A stretch of 36,860 nt of DNA from Pseudomonas sp. IPO3778 (GTDB lineage Bacteria > Pseudomonadota > Gammaproteobacteria > Pseudomonadales > Pseudomonadaceae), in NCBI RefSeq assembly GCF_013386825.1, contig NZ_JACARC010000007.1, forward strand, positions 1-36,860, read 5' to 3'. The position numbers and the translations under genes are program-made. A model generated the notes under the pieces. It was not told the origin of the DNA and ran no database searches. It was given only the letters and a program-made list of their open reading frames with translations. Positions 24,121 through 32,606 of the stretch are shown piece after piece. Within the stretch, counting starts at the first letter, position 1, and every line of letters begins with the position of its first letter.

Positions 24121-25321
24121 CCCGAAGCTTCATGTTCATACCCCTCAAGGCGCCAGCGGCAGCGTATTCACCAGTGCAGGCGACTATCTTTTCCGCTACG
24201 GCGATAACGCACTACCACCCAGCGCACTCAGCCTGGTAATGCCCGTTCGCGCAGATGAATACCGCCGACGAGAGCTACATCCGATATTCCAGATGAACCT
24301 GCCAGAAGGGTTTGTGCTGGAGCAGCTTCGCAATCGCCTTGCCAAGACAGTGAAGGTAGACCCGATGTTGCTGCTGGCATTGTCTGGTAGCAGTGCGCCT
24401 ATCGGTCGCGTCTTCGTTTCCTCGGACCAAGTCAATGAGCTGATTCAGCGCAACGGCGCTCCGTCGACGGGAGAAAACCTGGACGAAATTCTCGCCTGGG
24501 ACGGGGCGGAAGATCTTTTTGCTGACCTGGTAGATCGCTACATCCTGCGAGCAGGAATTTCCGGTGTTCAGCCCAAGGTGCTGGTGCCGGAAAAGCCACA
24601 AACCCCAGAGCAGAAATTCACTTCAAAAACCAATGATCTGATCATCAAAAGTGGGCGCGACGAATTTCCGGGATTGGCCATCAACGAATACCTGTGCATG
24701 TCCATTGCCAGAGATGCAGGCATACCCGTGCCGCCGTTTTACCTGTCGCAGAATCATAAGCTTTTCATCATGCGGCGCTTTGATCGGGATGAGCAGGCCA
24801 ACCCCTTGGGCTTCGAAGACATGACCGCGCTGATGGGCCTGTCTGCAGAACAGAAATACGGCAAGAGCTACAACATGATCGCCAAAGCGGTACGCGTTTA
24901 CTGTTCGATTGAGCATGAACGCAGTTCTCTCGACCAACTGTTCGACAGCGTGGCCTTGAGTTGCATAGTGGGCAATGGCGATGCCCATCTGAAAAATTTC
25001 GGCCTGCTGTATAGCGACCCGATCAAGAGCGATGCCAGGCTTGCACCGGCTTACGACATTGCCAATACCACCGCCTACATTCCCGAGGACGCTCTGGCTC
25101 TCGACCTGGCCGGCAACAAATCTTTTTTTGCCTCGCGCTTGGGTATCCTTGAGTTTGCTGGAACCTGTCAGGTGGAAAACCCCGAGGACCGTATCCGTGC
25201 ACTGCTCCAAACTCTTGAAGTTGTTCTTAAGCGCGAAGACGATTACTGCCGACAAGCCCCTAATGTTGCACAAGCCATACGGCAATCAGCGCAAGGCTAT
25301 CAGCGCAGCTTCGGCGGCTGA
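24113..25321 (+). CDS. hipA: HipA-like serine/threonine kinase toxin
   Basis: The 402-aa protein is a type II toxin kinase; E. coli HipA phosphorylates glutamyl-tRNA synthetase and induces dormancy. It has an N-terminal subdomain (about 1-110, with FQMNLPEGFVLEQLRNRL) and a HipA C-terminal kinase fold. The regulatory loop GISGVQPK is at 148-155, with Ser150 at the position of the known autophosphorylated residue. The catalytic motif NGDAHLKNFGLLY includes Asp290, and the metal-binding Asp315 is in APAYDIANT. All key residues are present, so it is probably active. Its start overlaps hipB by 8 nt. The substrate tRNA synthetase in this organism is unknown. Confidence 0.92.
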   Translation: MNSPKLHVHTPQGASGSVFTSAGDYLFRYGDNALPPSALSLVMPVRADEYRRRELHPIFQMNLPEGFVLEQLRNRLAKTVKVDPMLLLALSGSSAPIGRVFVSSDQVNELIQRNGAPSTGENLDEILAWDGAEDLFADLVDRYILRAGISGVQPKVLVPEKPQTPEQKFTSKTNDLIIKSGRDEFPGLAINEYLCMSIARDAGIPVPPFYLSQNHKLFIMRRFDRDEQANPLGFEDMTALMGLSAEQKYGKSYNMIAKAVRVYCSIEHERSSLDQLFDSVALSCIVGNGDAHLKNFGLLYSDPIKSDARLAPAYDIANTTAYIPEDALALDLAGNKSFFASRLGILEFAGTCQVENPEDRIRALLQTLEVVLKREDDYCRQAPNVAQAIRQSAQGYQRSFGG

Positions 25322-25354
25322 ACACATCACCTGACCGATCGATAAGGAGGCCCA

Positions 25355-25960
25355 ATGCTGACCACGCTGGAACAACTTGAATCCCTCTACGGCCTCCCCC
25401 ACGAGCGGGCCGTGCGCAAGGAAATTCCGTTTCTCAACGAGGATTACCAGGCCATGGTCCGCGCCTCGCCCTTGGTGGTGGTGAGTTCGTCCGGCCCGGA
25501 CGGTATCGACGGTTCGCCCCGTGGCGACGTGCCAGGTTTTGTACGAATCATCGACGAGCGCACGTTGGCGATTCCGGATCGGCCAGGGAATAACCGCCTC
25601 GACACCCTGCGCAATCTGGTGGTGGACCCGCGTATTGCGTTGCTGTTCATCATCCCGGGCATTGGCGAGACCTTGCGGGTCAATGGCCGCGCGCAGATTT
25701 CCATCGAGCCTGAGTTGCTGGAGAGCTTTGCGGTGAATGGCAAAGCCGCCCGCTCGGTGATCCTGGTACAGGTGGAAGCGTCGTATTTCCATTGTTCCAA
25801 AGCCTTCGTGCGCTCCGATTGCTGGAACCCGGAAAAGCATCTGGAGCGCTCGGCACTGCCGAGCGCCGGGGCGTTTCACAAGCGGCTGAACGACGGGGCA
25901 TTTGACGCCGAAGCCTATGACCGGGAAATGCCGGAGCGGGTCAAGGCGACGTTGTATTGA
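25355..25960 (+). CDS. PPOX-type FMN flavoprotein (pyridoxamine 5'-phosphate oxidase family)
   Basis: A 201-aa split-barrel flavoprotein. The segment MVRASPLVVVSSSGPDGIDGSPRGDVPGFVRIIDERTLAIPDRPGNNRLDTLRNLVVDPRIALLFIIPGIGETLRVNGRAQI is diagnostic of the MSMEG_1061-like PPOX group, with SPRGD near the FMN site. AAGGAGG precedes the ATG. It is only 33 bp after hipA but has normal GC-rich codons, so it is more likely the native neighbour of an inserted hipBA. Substrate unknown. Confidence 0.88.
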   Translation: MLTTLEQLESLYGLPHERAVRKEIPFLNEDYQAMVRASPLVVVSSSGPDGIDGSPRGDVPGFVRIIDERTLAIPDRPGNNRLDTLRNLVVDPRIALLFIIPGIGETLRVNGRAQISIEPELLESFAVNGKAARSVILVQVEASYFHCSKAFVRSDCWNPEKHLERSALPSAGAFHKRLNDGAFDAEAYDREMPERVKATLY

Positions 25961-26018
25961 GAGGCGGTTGCAAACGCCTTCGGCCCCCTGGCCAAATCCA
26001 TGGGCCGGCACGCACTAC

Positions 26019-26034
26019 CTGTTATTTCTAACAG
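26019..26034. promoter_or_regulatory. Perfect palindrome upstream of delta-60 gene
   Basis: CTGTTA-TTTC-TAACAG is a perfect 6-bp inverted repeat with a 4-nt centre, 105 bp before the delta-60 start. It could be an operator or a small hairpin. It lacks a T-run, so it is not an intrinsic terminator. Confidence 0.35.
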
Positions 26035-26138
26035 CTATCCACCCGATGATTTGTGAGGTGTACTGCTGTTCCCACGTTGTCGCTTCGTGATGTCGAACAA
26101 GCAGGTATGGAGGATTTCCCCACACAAGGAGCCCTATC

Positions 26139-27329
26139 ATGGCCAACTCACAAGACGATGCCGGCAGTTTTGATACAAGCTTTGGCACAGACCGCAACGG
26201 CACCGTTCGTCTGGAATTGCTGGCCGGGTTCACCCGGTTGCTCAAAGACCAGACACTGCTCACCGTAGGCAACAAGCGAAAATCCCAGACCGAATATGTC
26301 GTTGAGGCGGTCAAACACCATGCCGACGGGTATTACGATAAAGCCCTGGCCGAAACGTCCATAAACGGTTTTAACTTGTTCGCGGCCCTGACAGTTCAGG
26401 AAGACGATAAGTACCTGGTGTTATGGGGCCTGCTCAATGGGGCCCACTATGATGCCCACCTCACGCGCTTCACCAAAGAAGGCGATCCCGACCCGCAGTT
26501 CAACCCTGGCAACAATGGGACCGTACGGCTTGATGTCGCTGTCGAGGACGATCTGCTGGGAAAACGAGGCTTGAAGGTTCGCGACAACGACGGCGCCATC
26601 TATGTGGCGTTCGAAATTCACGAACACGACAGCATCATTATCAAGATCGATAAAGACGGAGGTACCGACCCGCTTTTTGGTGGCGGAAACGGACGGGTAT
26701 ACGTTCCCGACACACAACTGCGCGCCCTGGCATTTTCAGGCGACGATGATCTGTTGGTCGCAGGCAACACCAGAGACAAAGCCATTATCAGTCGCTACGA
26801 CAACAAGGGTTCGCTGGTGACCGGCTTTGGCAGTGGCGGCCATGTTGAGCTGGGCTCCGCAGATACCGGCAACCCGCTCAGCGTCTTCAGTATTGTGGTG
26901 GACGATCAACATCGGATCACTGTGGCCGGGTCCAACGCAAAGCTGCGACAAACCCATAACTTCGTCGCCAGTTTCACCGCCAGCGGGCAACCCGACCCCA
27001 CGTTCAACGAGGGCGCTCCCGTGCACACCACTGTTGAAGATGGCTCATATGTGAGCCACGTGGTCCAGCACGACGGAAAAATCGTGGTATTGGCCCGGGA
27101 ACAAGCAACAGGTTTAACCACAAAACTGGTGAGATACACCCGGGCCGCTCACAAGGACCCCGCGTTTGGTAATGCCGGTGTTGCGCTGGTCTATACGAGG
27201 CAGGACAGTCCATTGCGGTCTTATGTCGACACCGTCGAGCTGCAGCAACCAGGGGAAAAATTTCTGGTATCCGGCCCCAACGCAACCTACTACACCTTCA
27301 TGGCACGCCTGCTTAACGATCCTGAGTGA
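26139..27329 (+). CDS. Delta-60 repeat (beta-propeller-like) protein
   Basis: A 396-aa protein with at least six short D-x-x-F-G/N...G repeats spaced about 50-60 residues, near 10-26 (SFDTSFGTDRNGTVRLEL), 117-132 (DPDPQFNPGNNGTVRL), 174-189 (GGTDPLFGGGNGRVYV), 226-238, 286-298 and 339-351. Such delta-60 repeats probably build a beta-propeller. There is no signal peptide or membrane segment, so any export would need a non-Sec route. AAGGAG precedes the ATG. It is preceded by a 178-bp gap and followed by a hairpin. Function is unknown. Confidence 0.85.
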   Translation: MANSQDDAGSFDTSFGTDRNGTVRLELLAGFTRLLKDQTLLTVGNKRKSQTEYVVEAVKHHADGYYDKALAETSINGFNLFAALTVQEDDKYLVLWGLLNGAHYDAHLTRFTKEGDPDPQFNPGNNGTVRLDVAVEDDLLGKRGLKVRDNDGAIYVAFEIHEHDSIIIKIDKDGGTDPLFGGGNGRVYVPDTQLRALAFSGDDDLLVAGNTRDKAIISRYDNKGSLVTGFGSGGHVELGSADTGNPLSVFSIVVDDQHRITVAGSNAKLRQTHNFVASFTASGQPDPTFNEGAPVHTTVEDGSYVSHVVQHDGKIVVLAREQATGLTTKLVRYTRAAHKDPAFGNAGVALVYTRQDSPLRSYVDTVELQQPGEKFLVSGPNATYYTFMARLLNDPE

Positions 27330-27336
27330 CGGGCAC

Positions 27337-27361
27337 CCGGGTGGGGAATTCTCCCACCCGG
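27337..27361. terminator. Shared hairpin between convergent genes
   Basis: CCGGGTGGG and CCCACCCGG form a perfect 9-bp stem around a 7-nt loop (GAATTCT). It sits between the stops of the delta-60 gene and the GyrI-like gene. There is no T-run on either side, so it may act as a weak bidirectional terminator or an RNA-end stabiliser. Confidence 0.55.
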
Positions 27362-27373
27362 AACCTCAAGTCA

Positions 27374-27853
27374 TCAGAGCTTTTCTATCGGAATCCAGAT
27401 TTCCACGGACCCCGTGCCCTTGCCCACATCGAAGTCGGCGCTATAACGCTCAAAATCGGCCCCGATCACCTTGTAGCCGGAACCCGGCAGCCACTCGAAC
27501 ATGATGCGTTCATAGGTCTGCGCCAGCGCCTGCACCGGACCAAAGTGCGGGAACACCGCATAACGACGGGCGGGAATTTCAATCGACTGGAAGTTGCTCG
27601 GCACATCGCCCTTGGTCGGGACTTCAACACCGGCCAGGTAGTCGAATTCATCGTGCTTGGCGTTGGCGCACACGCCGTAGGTCACGCCGCCCACGCGCTT
27701 CTTGATCTCTTTGAAGCAGCTGTCGAACAACTCCCACAACTTGGGAATATCCCCAATCGTGGCTTTCGAATAACGCCCTTGCACCCCCGCAATCACCAGG
27801 GCCTTGCCCTCTTCCATGTGCGGCTGTAACGGCAGTTTTGTCTGTTGATCCAT
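27374..27853 (-). CDS. GyrI-like / AraC effector-binding domain protein
   Basis: A 159-aa stand-alone small-molecule-binding domain of the GyrI-like (AraC_E_bind) superfamily: VIAGVQGRYSKATIGDIPKLWELFDSCFKEIKKRVGGVTYGVCANAKHDEFDYLAGVEV...IEIPARRYAVFPHFGPVQALAQTYERIMFEWLPGSGYKVIGADFERYSADFD...VEIWIPIEKL. There is no DNA-binding domain. AAGGAGACTGTTCAG precedes the ATG at 27853, so the longer frame is rejected. Known relatives bind drugs, inhibit gyrase or hydrolyse toxic compounds; the role here is unknown. Confidence 0.87.
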   Translation of the reverse strand: MDQQTKLPLQPHMEEGKALVIAGVQGRYSKATIGDIPKLWELFDSCFKEIKKRVGGVTYGVCANAKHDEFDYLAGVEVPTKGDVPSNFQSIEIPARRYAVFPHFGPVQALAQTYERIMFEWLPGSGYKVIGADFERYSADFDVGKGTGSVEIWIPIEKL

Positions 27854-28049
27854 CTGAACAGTCTCCTTCTTATGAGGGAACAAACCCGCGTCGAGTATAG
27901 GGGCATATCCCCGCCGTACTCCAAGCAGAAATTTTTCCCGCAGCATCTGGACAATTGGCCATCATCGACCGTATTGTCTGCCCCGCAGGCCACCGCAGTG
28001 GCCGACGTCGCTCGGACGGTTCCGGGCGCTTACGTATTTCGAGGCAACA

Positions 28050-29267
28050 ATGGCCGACCAAGGTTCGCCGCGCCGCTTTGCGCGCATAGATCGACTCCCC
28101 CCTTACGTGTTCAATATCACTGCCGAGCTGAAGATGGCTGCGCGTCGGCGCGGCGAAGACATCATCGACTTGAGCATGGGCAACCCTGACGGCCCCACGC
28201 CACCGCACATCGTGGAAAAACTGGTGACCGTCGCCCAGCGTGAAGACACCCACGGTTACTCCACGTCCAAAGGTATTCCGCGGCTGCGCCGGGCGATTTC
28301 CCACTGGTACAAAGACCGCTACGCAGTGGACATCGACCCGGAAACCGAAGCCATCGTGACCATCGGTTCCAAAGAAGGCCTGGCGCACTTGATGCTGGCC
28401 ACCCTGGACCAGGGCGACACGGTGTTGGTGCCCAACCCCAGCTACCCGATTCACATCTACGGTGCCGTGATTGCCGGCGCCCAGGTGCGTTCGGTGCCGC
28501 TGATTCCGGGAGTGGATTTCTTCGCGGAACTGGAACGCGCGATTCGTGGCTCGATCCCCAAGCCGAAGATGATGATCCTCGGCTTCCCGTCCAACCCCAC
28601 CGCACAGTGCGTGGAGTTGGACTTCTTTGAACGGGTGATCGCCCTGGCCAAGCAGTACGACGTGCTGGTGGTGCATGACCTGGCCTACGCCGACATCGTC
28701 TACGACGGCTGGAAAGCCCCTTCGATCATGCAGGTGCCGGGGGCCAAGGACATTGCGGTGGAGTTTTTCACCCTGTCCAAGAGCTACAACATGGCCGGCT
28801 GGCGCATTGGTTTCATGGTGGGTAACGCGGAACTGGTCAACGCCCTGGCGCGGATCAAGAGCTACCACGACTATGGCACCTTCACCCCGCTGCAAGTGGC
28901 GGCGATTGCGGCACTGGAAGGCGATCAGCAGTGCGTGAAAGACATTGCCGACCAATACCGCCAGCGCCGTAACGTGCTGGTCAAAGGCCTGCATGAGCTG
29001 GGCTGGATGGTCGAGAATCCGAAGGCGTCGATGTATGTATGGGCGAAAATCCCCGAAGCGTATGCCGCGATGGGTTCCCTGGAGTTTGCCAAGAAGCTGC
29101 TGCTGGAAGCCAAGGTGTGTGTATCGCCGGGGATTGGCTTTGGTGAGTATGGCGACGATCACGTGCGCTTTGCGCTGATCGAAAACCAGGACCGGATTCG
29201 CCAGGCGGTGCGGGGCATCCGGGCGATGTTCCGGGCAGATGGGCTGGTCAAGAAAGCTGACGCCTGA
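28050..29267 (+). CDS. alaC: Glutamate-pyruvate aminotransferase AlaC
   Basis: A 405-aa PLP-dependent class I/II aminotransferase that makes alanine from pyruvate and glutamate. Visible landmarks include [10 protein letters not shown] near 42-51, the PLP phosphate-binding GSKEGLAHL, the N-P-T of GFPSNPTAQ, Asp210 and Tyr213 in [13 protein letters not shown], and the Schiff-base Lys244 in [17 protein letters not shown]. The C-terminal Arg is in [22 protein letters not shown]. Length and sequence match AlaC/YfdZ. It is monocistronic, ending before a REP doublet. Confidence 0.92.
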   Translation: MADQGSPRRFARIDRLPPYVFNITAELKMAARRRGEDIIDLSMGNPDGPTPPHIVEKLVTVAQREDTHGYSTSKGIPRLRRAISHWYKDRYAVDIDPETEAIVTIGSKEGLAHLMLATLDQGDTVLVPNPSYPIHIYGAVIAGAQVRSVPLIPGVDFFAELERAIRGSIPKPKMMILGFPSNPTAQCVELDFFERVIALAKQYDVLVVHDLAYADIVYDGWKAPSIMQVPGAKDIAVEFFTLSKSYNMAGWRIGFMVGNAELVNALARIKSYHDYGTFTPLQVAAIAALEGDQQCVKDIADQYRQRRNVLVKGLHELGWMVENPKASMYVWAKIPEAYAAMGSLEFAKKLLLEAKVCVSPGIGFGEYGDDHVRFALIENQDRIRQAVRGIRAMFRADGLVKKADA

Positions 29268-29295
29268 CCCGATCTAACTGCCGGAACCCAATCAA

Positions 29296-29367
29296 TGTGG
29301 GAGCTGGCTTGCCTGCGATAGCGGTGTTGAATTCACCATCGCCATCGCAGGCAAGCCAGCTCCCACA
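29296..29367. repeat. REP doublet (TGTGGGAGCTGG family)
   Basis: Arms as in the other family members; the inner hairpin is degraded (GATAGCGGTG against CCATCGCCATC). It lies between the convergent alaC and gntP genes. Confidence 0.9.
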
Positions 29368-29388
29368 TTTTGTTTTGCGGTGTGCCTG

Positions 29389-30744
29389 TCAGACCACCAG
29401 CGACAGCAGCATGATAAAGCCCAACGCCACCACCGACAGGATGGTCTCCATCGCGGTCCAGGTCTTGAACGTCTCGGCCACGGTCATATTGAAGTACTGC
29501 TTCACCAGCCAGAACCCCGCATCGTTGACGTGAGACAACACCAGCGAGCCCGCCCCCGTCGCCAATACGAGCAACTCGCGGTTCACCCCCGGAATCATCC
29601 CCACCACCGGCACCACAATGCCGGCGCCGGTAATGGTCGCCACGGTGGCAGAACCGGTGGCCACACGAATCACCGCCGCCACCAGCCAGGCCAGCAGGAT
29701 CGGGTTGATCTGCGCGGTCACCGCCATATGGCCGATCACATCACCCACGCCGCTGGTCACCAGCATCTGCTTGAAACCACCACCGGCACCGATGATCAGG
29801 ATGATCGCTGCGGTCGGCGCCAGGCTGGCGTCGAGCAGCTTGAGGATTTGCTTGGAACCGATGCCCTGGCGATGGCCAAAGGTGTACAGCGACAGCAGCA
29901 AGGCCAGCAGCAACGCGGTGATCGGGTGACCGATCATGTCCATCCAGTTGCGGATCACGTGGCCGTCCGGCAGGGCGACGTCAGCGAAGGTTTTCAGCAG
30001 CATCAGGAACACCGGCAGCAGCACGGTGATCAGGGTGATGCTGAAGCTCGGCAGGGTCTTGGATTCCGGTTGCTCACTGGCCAGTTGGTCCACCAGCTCC
30101 TGGGACGGATTGCCCGGGATGTACTTGGCGATAAACGAACCGTAGAGCGGGCCGGCGATGATCGCTGTAGGCAGCGCGACGATCAGGCCGTAGAGAATGG
30201 TCTTGCCGATGTCGGCACCAAACACGCCGATCGCCAGCAACGGGCCCGGGTGCGGCGGCACCAGGCCATGCACCGCCGAGAGGCCGGCCAGCAGCGGGAT
30301 GCCGATCTTGATCAGCGACACGCCGGTGCGGCGCGCAACGATAAACACCAGCGGGATCAGCAATACAAAACCGATCTCGAAGAACAGCGGAATGCCCACC
30401 AGGAATGCGGCGAACATCATTGCCCACTGCACCCTCTCCTTGCCGAAGGCCCGCACCAGGGTTTGGGCGATCTGATCGGCACCGCCGGAATCGGCCATCA
30501 TCTTGCCGAGCATCGTACCCAGCGCGAGGATAATCCCGACAAAGCCGAGCACCCCGCCGAAGCCGTCCTGGAAGGCCTTGATGATCTTGTCCACGGGCAT
30601 GCCCGAGGTCAGGCCGAGGAAGCCTGCGGCGATGATCAGCGCAATGAACGGGTGGACTTTGAACCGGGTGATCAACACGATCAGGCCGATGATGGTGACC
30701 ACTGCATCGAGTAGCAGATAGGTATCGTGGGACAAGCCAAACAT
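29389..30744 (-). CDS. gntP: Gluconate:H+ symporter, GntP family
   Basis: A 451-aa inner-membrane permease with about 12 hydrophobic segments that imports gluconate with protons. Family signatures include LDAVVTIIGLIVLITRFKVHPFIALIIAAGFLGLTSGMP, GIPLFFEIGFVLLIPLVF, GLSAVHGLVPPHPGPLLAIGVFGAD and GSLVLSHVNDAGFWLVKQYF. AGGAGAGACCCCC precedes the ATG. It lies 84 bp after gntK with its own GntR-type site in that gap, so it can be controlled separately or as part of gntK-gntP. Confidence 0.93.
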   Translation of the reverse strand: MFGLSHDTYLLLDAVVTIIGLIVLITRFKVHPFIALIIAAGFLGLTSGMPVDKIIKAFQDGFGGVLGFVGIILALGTMLGKMMADSGGADQIAQTLVRAFGKERVQWAMMFAAFLVGIPLFFEIGFVLLIPLVFIVARRTGVSLIKIGIPLLAGLSAVHGLVPPHPGPLLAIGVFGADIGKTILYGLIVALPTAIIAGPLYGSFIAKYIPGNPSQELVDQLASEQPESKTLPSFSITLITVLLPVFLMLLKTFADVALPDGHVIRNWMDMIGHPITALLLALLLSLYTFGHRQGIGSKQILKLLDASLAPTAAIILIIGAGGGFKQMLVTSGVGDVIGHMAVTAQINPILLAWLVAAVIRVATGSATVATITGAGIVVPVVGMIPGVNRELLVLATGAGSLVLSHVNDAGFWLVKQYFNMTVAETFKTWTAMETILSVVALGFIMLLSLVV

Positions 30745-30800
30745 GGGGGTCTCTCCTGTTTGTTGTTGTTATTAAAGCCGGTAAAAAATTCAGTGCAGGC

Positions 30801-30819
30801 GGACAGCGCTATCTTGTCC
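30801..30819. promoter_or_regulatory. GntR operator-like site before gntP
   Basis: GGACAGCGCTATCTTGTCC contains AGCGCTA and the following CTT, and its ends form a GGACA/TGTCC inverted repeat. The same core occurs at 31381 and 31531, so this is one of three related sites in the gluconate module. Confidence 0.7.
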
Positions 30820-30828
30820 GGCAAACAA

Positions 30829-31362
30829 TTATTTGTTTGGTTCAAAACCGTGTTCGAGCCACCAGGCATTGGTTTGCTCGGCCAAGTCTTCAACGCTGTC
30901 GACGCTGGCGTTCAAGGCCAGGGTCAACGGCTCGCCCACCGGCGATTCAAGGGTGGCGAACTGGCTGTCTATGAGGCTGGCCGGCATGAAATGGCCGGGG
31001 CGATGGGACACACGGTCGGCGGCGACTTCGCGAGTCAGCTCCAGAAACACAAAGCCCAGGCCCGGCGCGGCTTCGCGCAGGTGGTCGCGGTATTTCTTTT
31101 TCAGGGCCGAACAGGTGAGCACCGGATGCTCGCCGGCTTTGAGCGAGCGGCGCAGTTCATCACACAGGATGTCGAGCCAGCCGGCGCGGTCGTCGTCGTT
31201 AAGGGGATGGCCGGCACTCATCTTCTCGATGTTCGCGGCGGGGTGAAAGCTGTCGCCTTCGATGGCGGTGGCGCCGTTCAGCTGGCACAAGGCCTCGCTG
31301 ACGCTGGACTTGCCACAGCCGGAAACACCCATGATCACGAGGGCAGTAACAGGTTGACTCAT
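30829..31362 (-). CDS. gntK: Gluconokinase
   Basis: A 177-aa kinase that phosphorylates gluconate to 6-phosphogluconate with ATP, feeding the Entner-Doudoroff pathway. The Walker A loop GVSGCGKSS is at 12-20, followed by the substrate-binding EGDSFHP, DDDRAGWL, and the GntK hallmark SALKKKYRDHLR. Length is normal for thermoresistant-type gluconokinase. GAGGTGTTTC precedes the ATG at 31362. It is divergent from gntR and upstream of gntP. Confidence 0.95.
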   Translation of the reverse strand: MSQPVTALVIMGVSGCGKSSVSEALCQLNGATAIEGDSFHPAANIEKMSAGHPLNDDDRAGWLDILCDELRRSLKAGEHPVLTCSALKKKYRDHLREAAPGLGFVFLELTREVAADRVSHRPGHFMPASLIDSQFATLESPVGEPLTLALNASVDSVEDLAEQTNAWWLEHGFEPNK

Positions 31363-31380
31363 GAAACACCTCAAGACGCA

Positions 31381-31397
31381 GATAGCGCTACCTTTGC
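31381..31397. promoter_or_regulatory. GntR operator-like site before gntK
   Basis: GATAGCGCTACCTTTGC shares the AGCGCTA[CT]CTT core with the other two sites and lies 18 bp before the gntK start codon. Confidence 0.7.
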
Positions 31398-31530
31398 ACG
31401 CTGTAAGGCTAGTGCAAAAACAGGCTTTTCCCGCGCCGTCTTGTCATTTTTATGGAGTGACGCGTGCATCTGCTCCAAAGGTTTGAACGGGAACAGGCAT
31501 CCCGACGTTCAAGAATTTGCAGGGTCTTGG

Positions 31531-31549
31531 AGACAGCGCTACCTTAGTG
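31531..31549. promoter_or_regulatory. GntR operator-like site before gntR
   Basis: AGACAGCGCTACCTTAGTG lies 28 bp before the gntR start. On the other strand it reads CAC-T-AAG-G-TAGCGCT, which matches the P. aeruginosa GntR operator as I recall it. It implies autoregulation. Confidence 0.7.
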
Positions 31550-31577
31550 CCTCGATTTTTGTTTGGCAAGCCGCCTG

Positions 31578-32606
31578 ATGACTCCCAAGAACGATAAAAA
31601 TACCCGCACCACGGGCCGCCCTACCCTGAATGAAGTAGCCCGCCTGGCCGGCGTAAGCCCGATTACCGCCTCCCGGGCCTTGCGCGGCATCAGCACCGTG
31701 GCCACTGAACTGGTGGAAAAAGTACAGAAAGCGGCGGCCGAACTGAGCTACGTGGTCAACCCCGCCGCCCGCGCCCTGGCGTCCGCCCAGAGCCAGTCGG
31801 TGGTGGTGCTGGTGCCGTCGCTGTCCAACCTGTTGTTTATCGAAACCCTGGAAGCCATCCACCAGGTACTGAGGCCCAAGGGCTTCGAAGTGCTGATCGG
31901 CAACACCCACTATTCCCGCGACGAAGAAGAAGACCTGCTGCGCAACTACATGGCCTACCAGCCACGGGGGTTGCTGCTGACCGGGTTTGACCGTACGGAA
32001 AGTGCCCGGCGCATGGTGGAATCGAGCAACGTGCCGTGTGTGTACATGATGGACCTGGACCCGGGCGCCGGACTCAACTGCGTAGGATTTTCGCAGCTGA
32101 ACGCCGGGGAAACGGCGGCCGCGCATTTGATCTCACGGGGCCGCAAGCGGTTGGCCTACATCGGCGCCCAATTGGACCAGCGCACATTGTTGCGCGGCGA
32201 AGGCTTTCGCCGGGCGCTGCAGCAGGCGGGGTTGTACGACCCGGCGCTGGAATTGCTGACCCCACGGCCATCGTCAGTGGGCCTGGGCGGCGAGCTGTTC
32301 CTGCAACTGCTGGCCAGCCATCCGGATGTGGACGCGATCTTCTTTGGTAACGATGACCTGGCTCAGGGCGCGTTGCTGGAAGCACTGCGCCATGGCATCA
32401 AAATACCGCAGCAGATCTCGGTGCTGGGCTTCAACGACCTGCCCTCCTCCTCGTTCATGGTGCCGCGTTTGAGCAGCATCAGTACGCCCCGCGAAGCCAT
32501 TGGCCGGCGCGCGGCAGAGCATTTGCTGACGGTGATGGCCGGTAACAAGATCGCCCGGCCGGTGGTGGACATGGGGTTTGAGTTGAAGGTGCGCGAGAGT
32601 ACCTAG
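31578..32606 (+). CDS. gntR: LacI-family gluconate repressor
   Basis: A 342-aa LacI/GalR repressor. The helix-turn-helix and hinge are at about 13-62 (GRPTLNEVARLAGVSPITASRALRGISTVATELVEKVQKAAAELSYVVNPAARALAS). A periplasmic-binding-protein-like ligand domain follows (VVVLVPSLSNLLFIETLEAIHQVLRPKGFEVLIGNTHYSRDEEEDLL...SVLGFNDLPSSSFMVPRLSSISTPREAIGRRAAEHLL). ATG 31578 is preferred to a TTG five codons upstream. The divergent position opposite gntK and the repeated operator core point to GntR, which releases DNA on binding gluconate or a phosphorylated derivative. Confidence 0.93.
   Translation: MTPKNDKNTRTTGRPTLNEVARLAGVSPITASRALRGISTVATELVEKVQKAAAELSYVVNPAARALASAQSQSVVVLVPSLSNLLFIETLEAIHQVLRPKGFEVLIGNTHYSRDEEEDLLRNYMAYQPRGLLLTGFDRTESARRMVESSNVPCVYMMDLDPGAGLNCVGFSQLNAGETAAAHLISRGRKRLAYIGAQLDQRTLLRGEGFRRALQQAGLYDPALELLTPRPSSVGLGGELFLQLLASHPDVDAIFFGNDDLAQGALLEALRHGIKIPQQISVLGFNDLPSSSFMVPRLSSISTPREAIGRRAAEHLLTVMAGNKIARPVVDMGFELKVREST

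Noticed and set aside
27870..29162. 430-aa minus-strand open frame opposite alaC
   Set aside because: It is a shadow of alaC typical of GC-rich DNA; the translation shows no family motifs while alaC is complete with its PLP lysine.
29380..30714. 444-aa plus-strand open frame opposite gntP
   Set aside because: The translation is extremely rich in H, Q, R and D, as expected for the complement of a membrane protein gene. gntP itself is clear.
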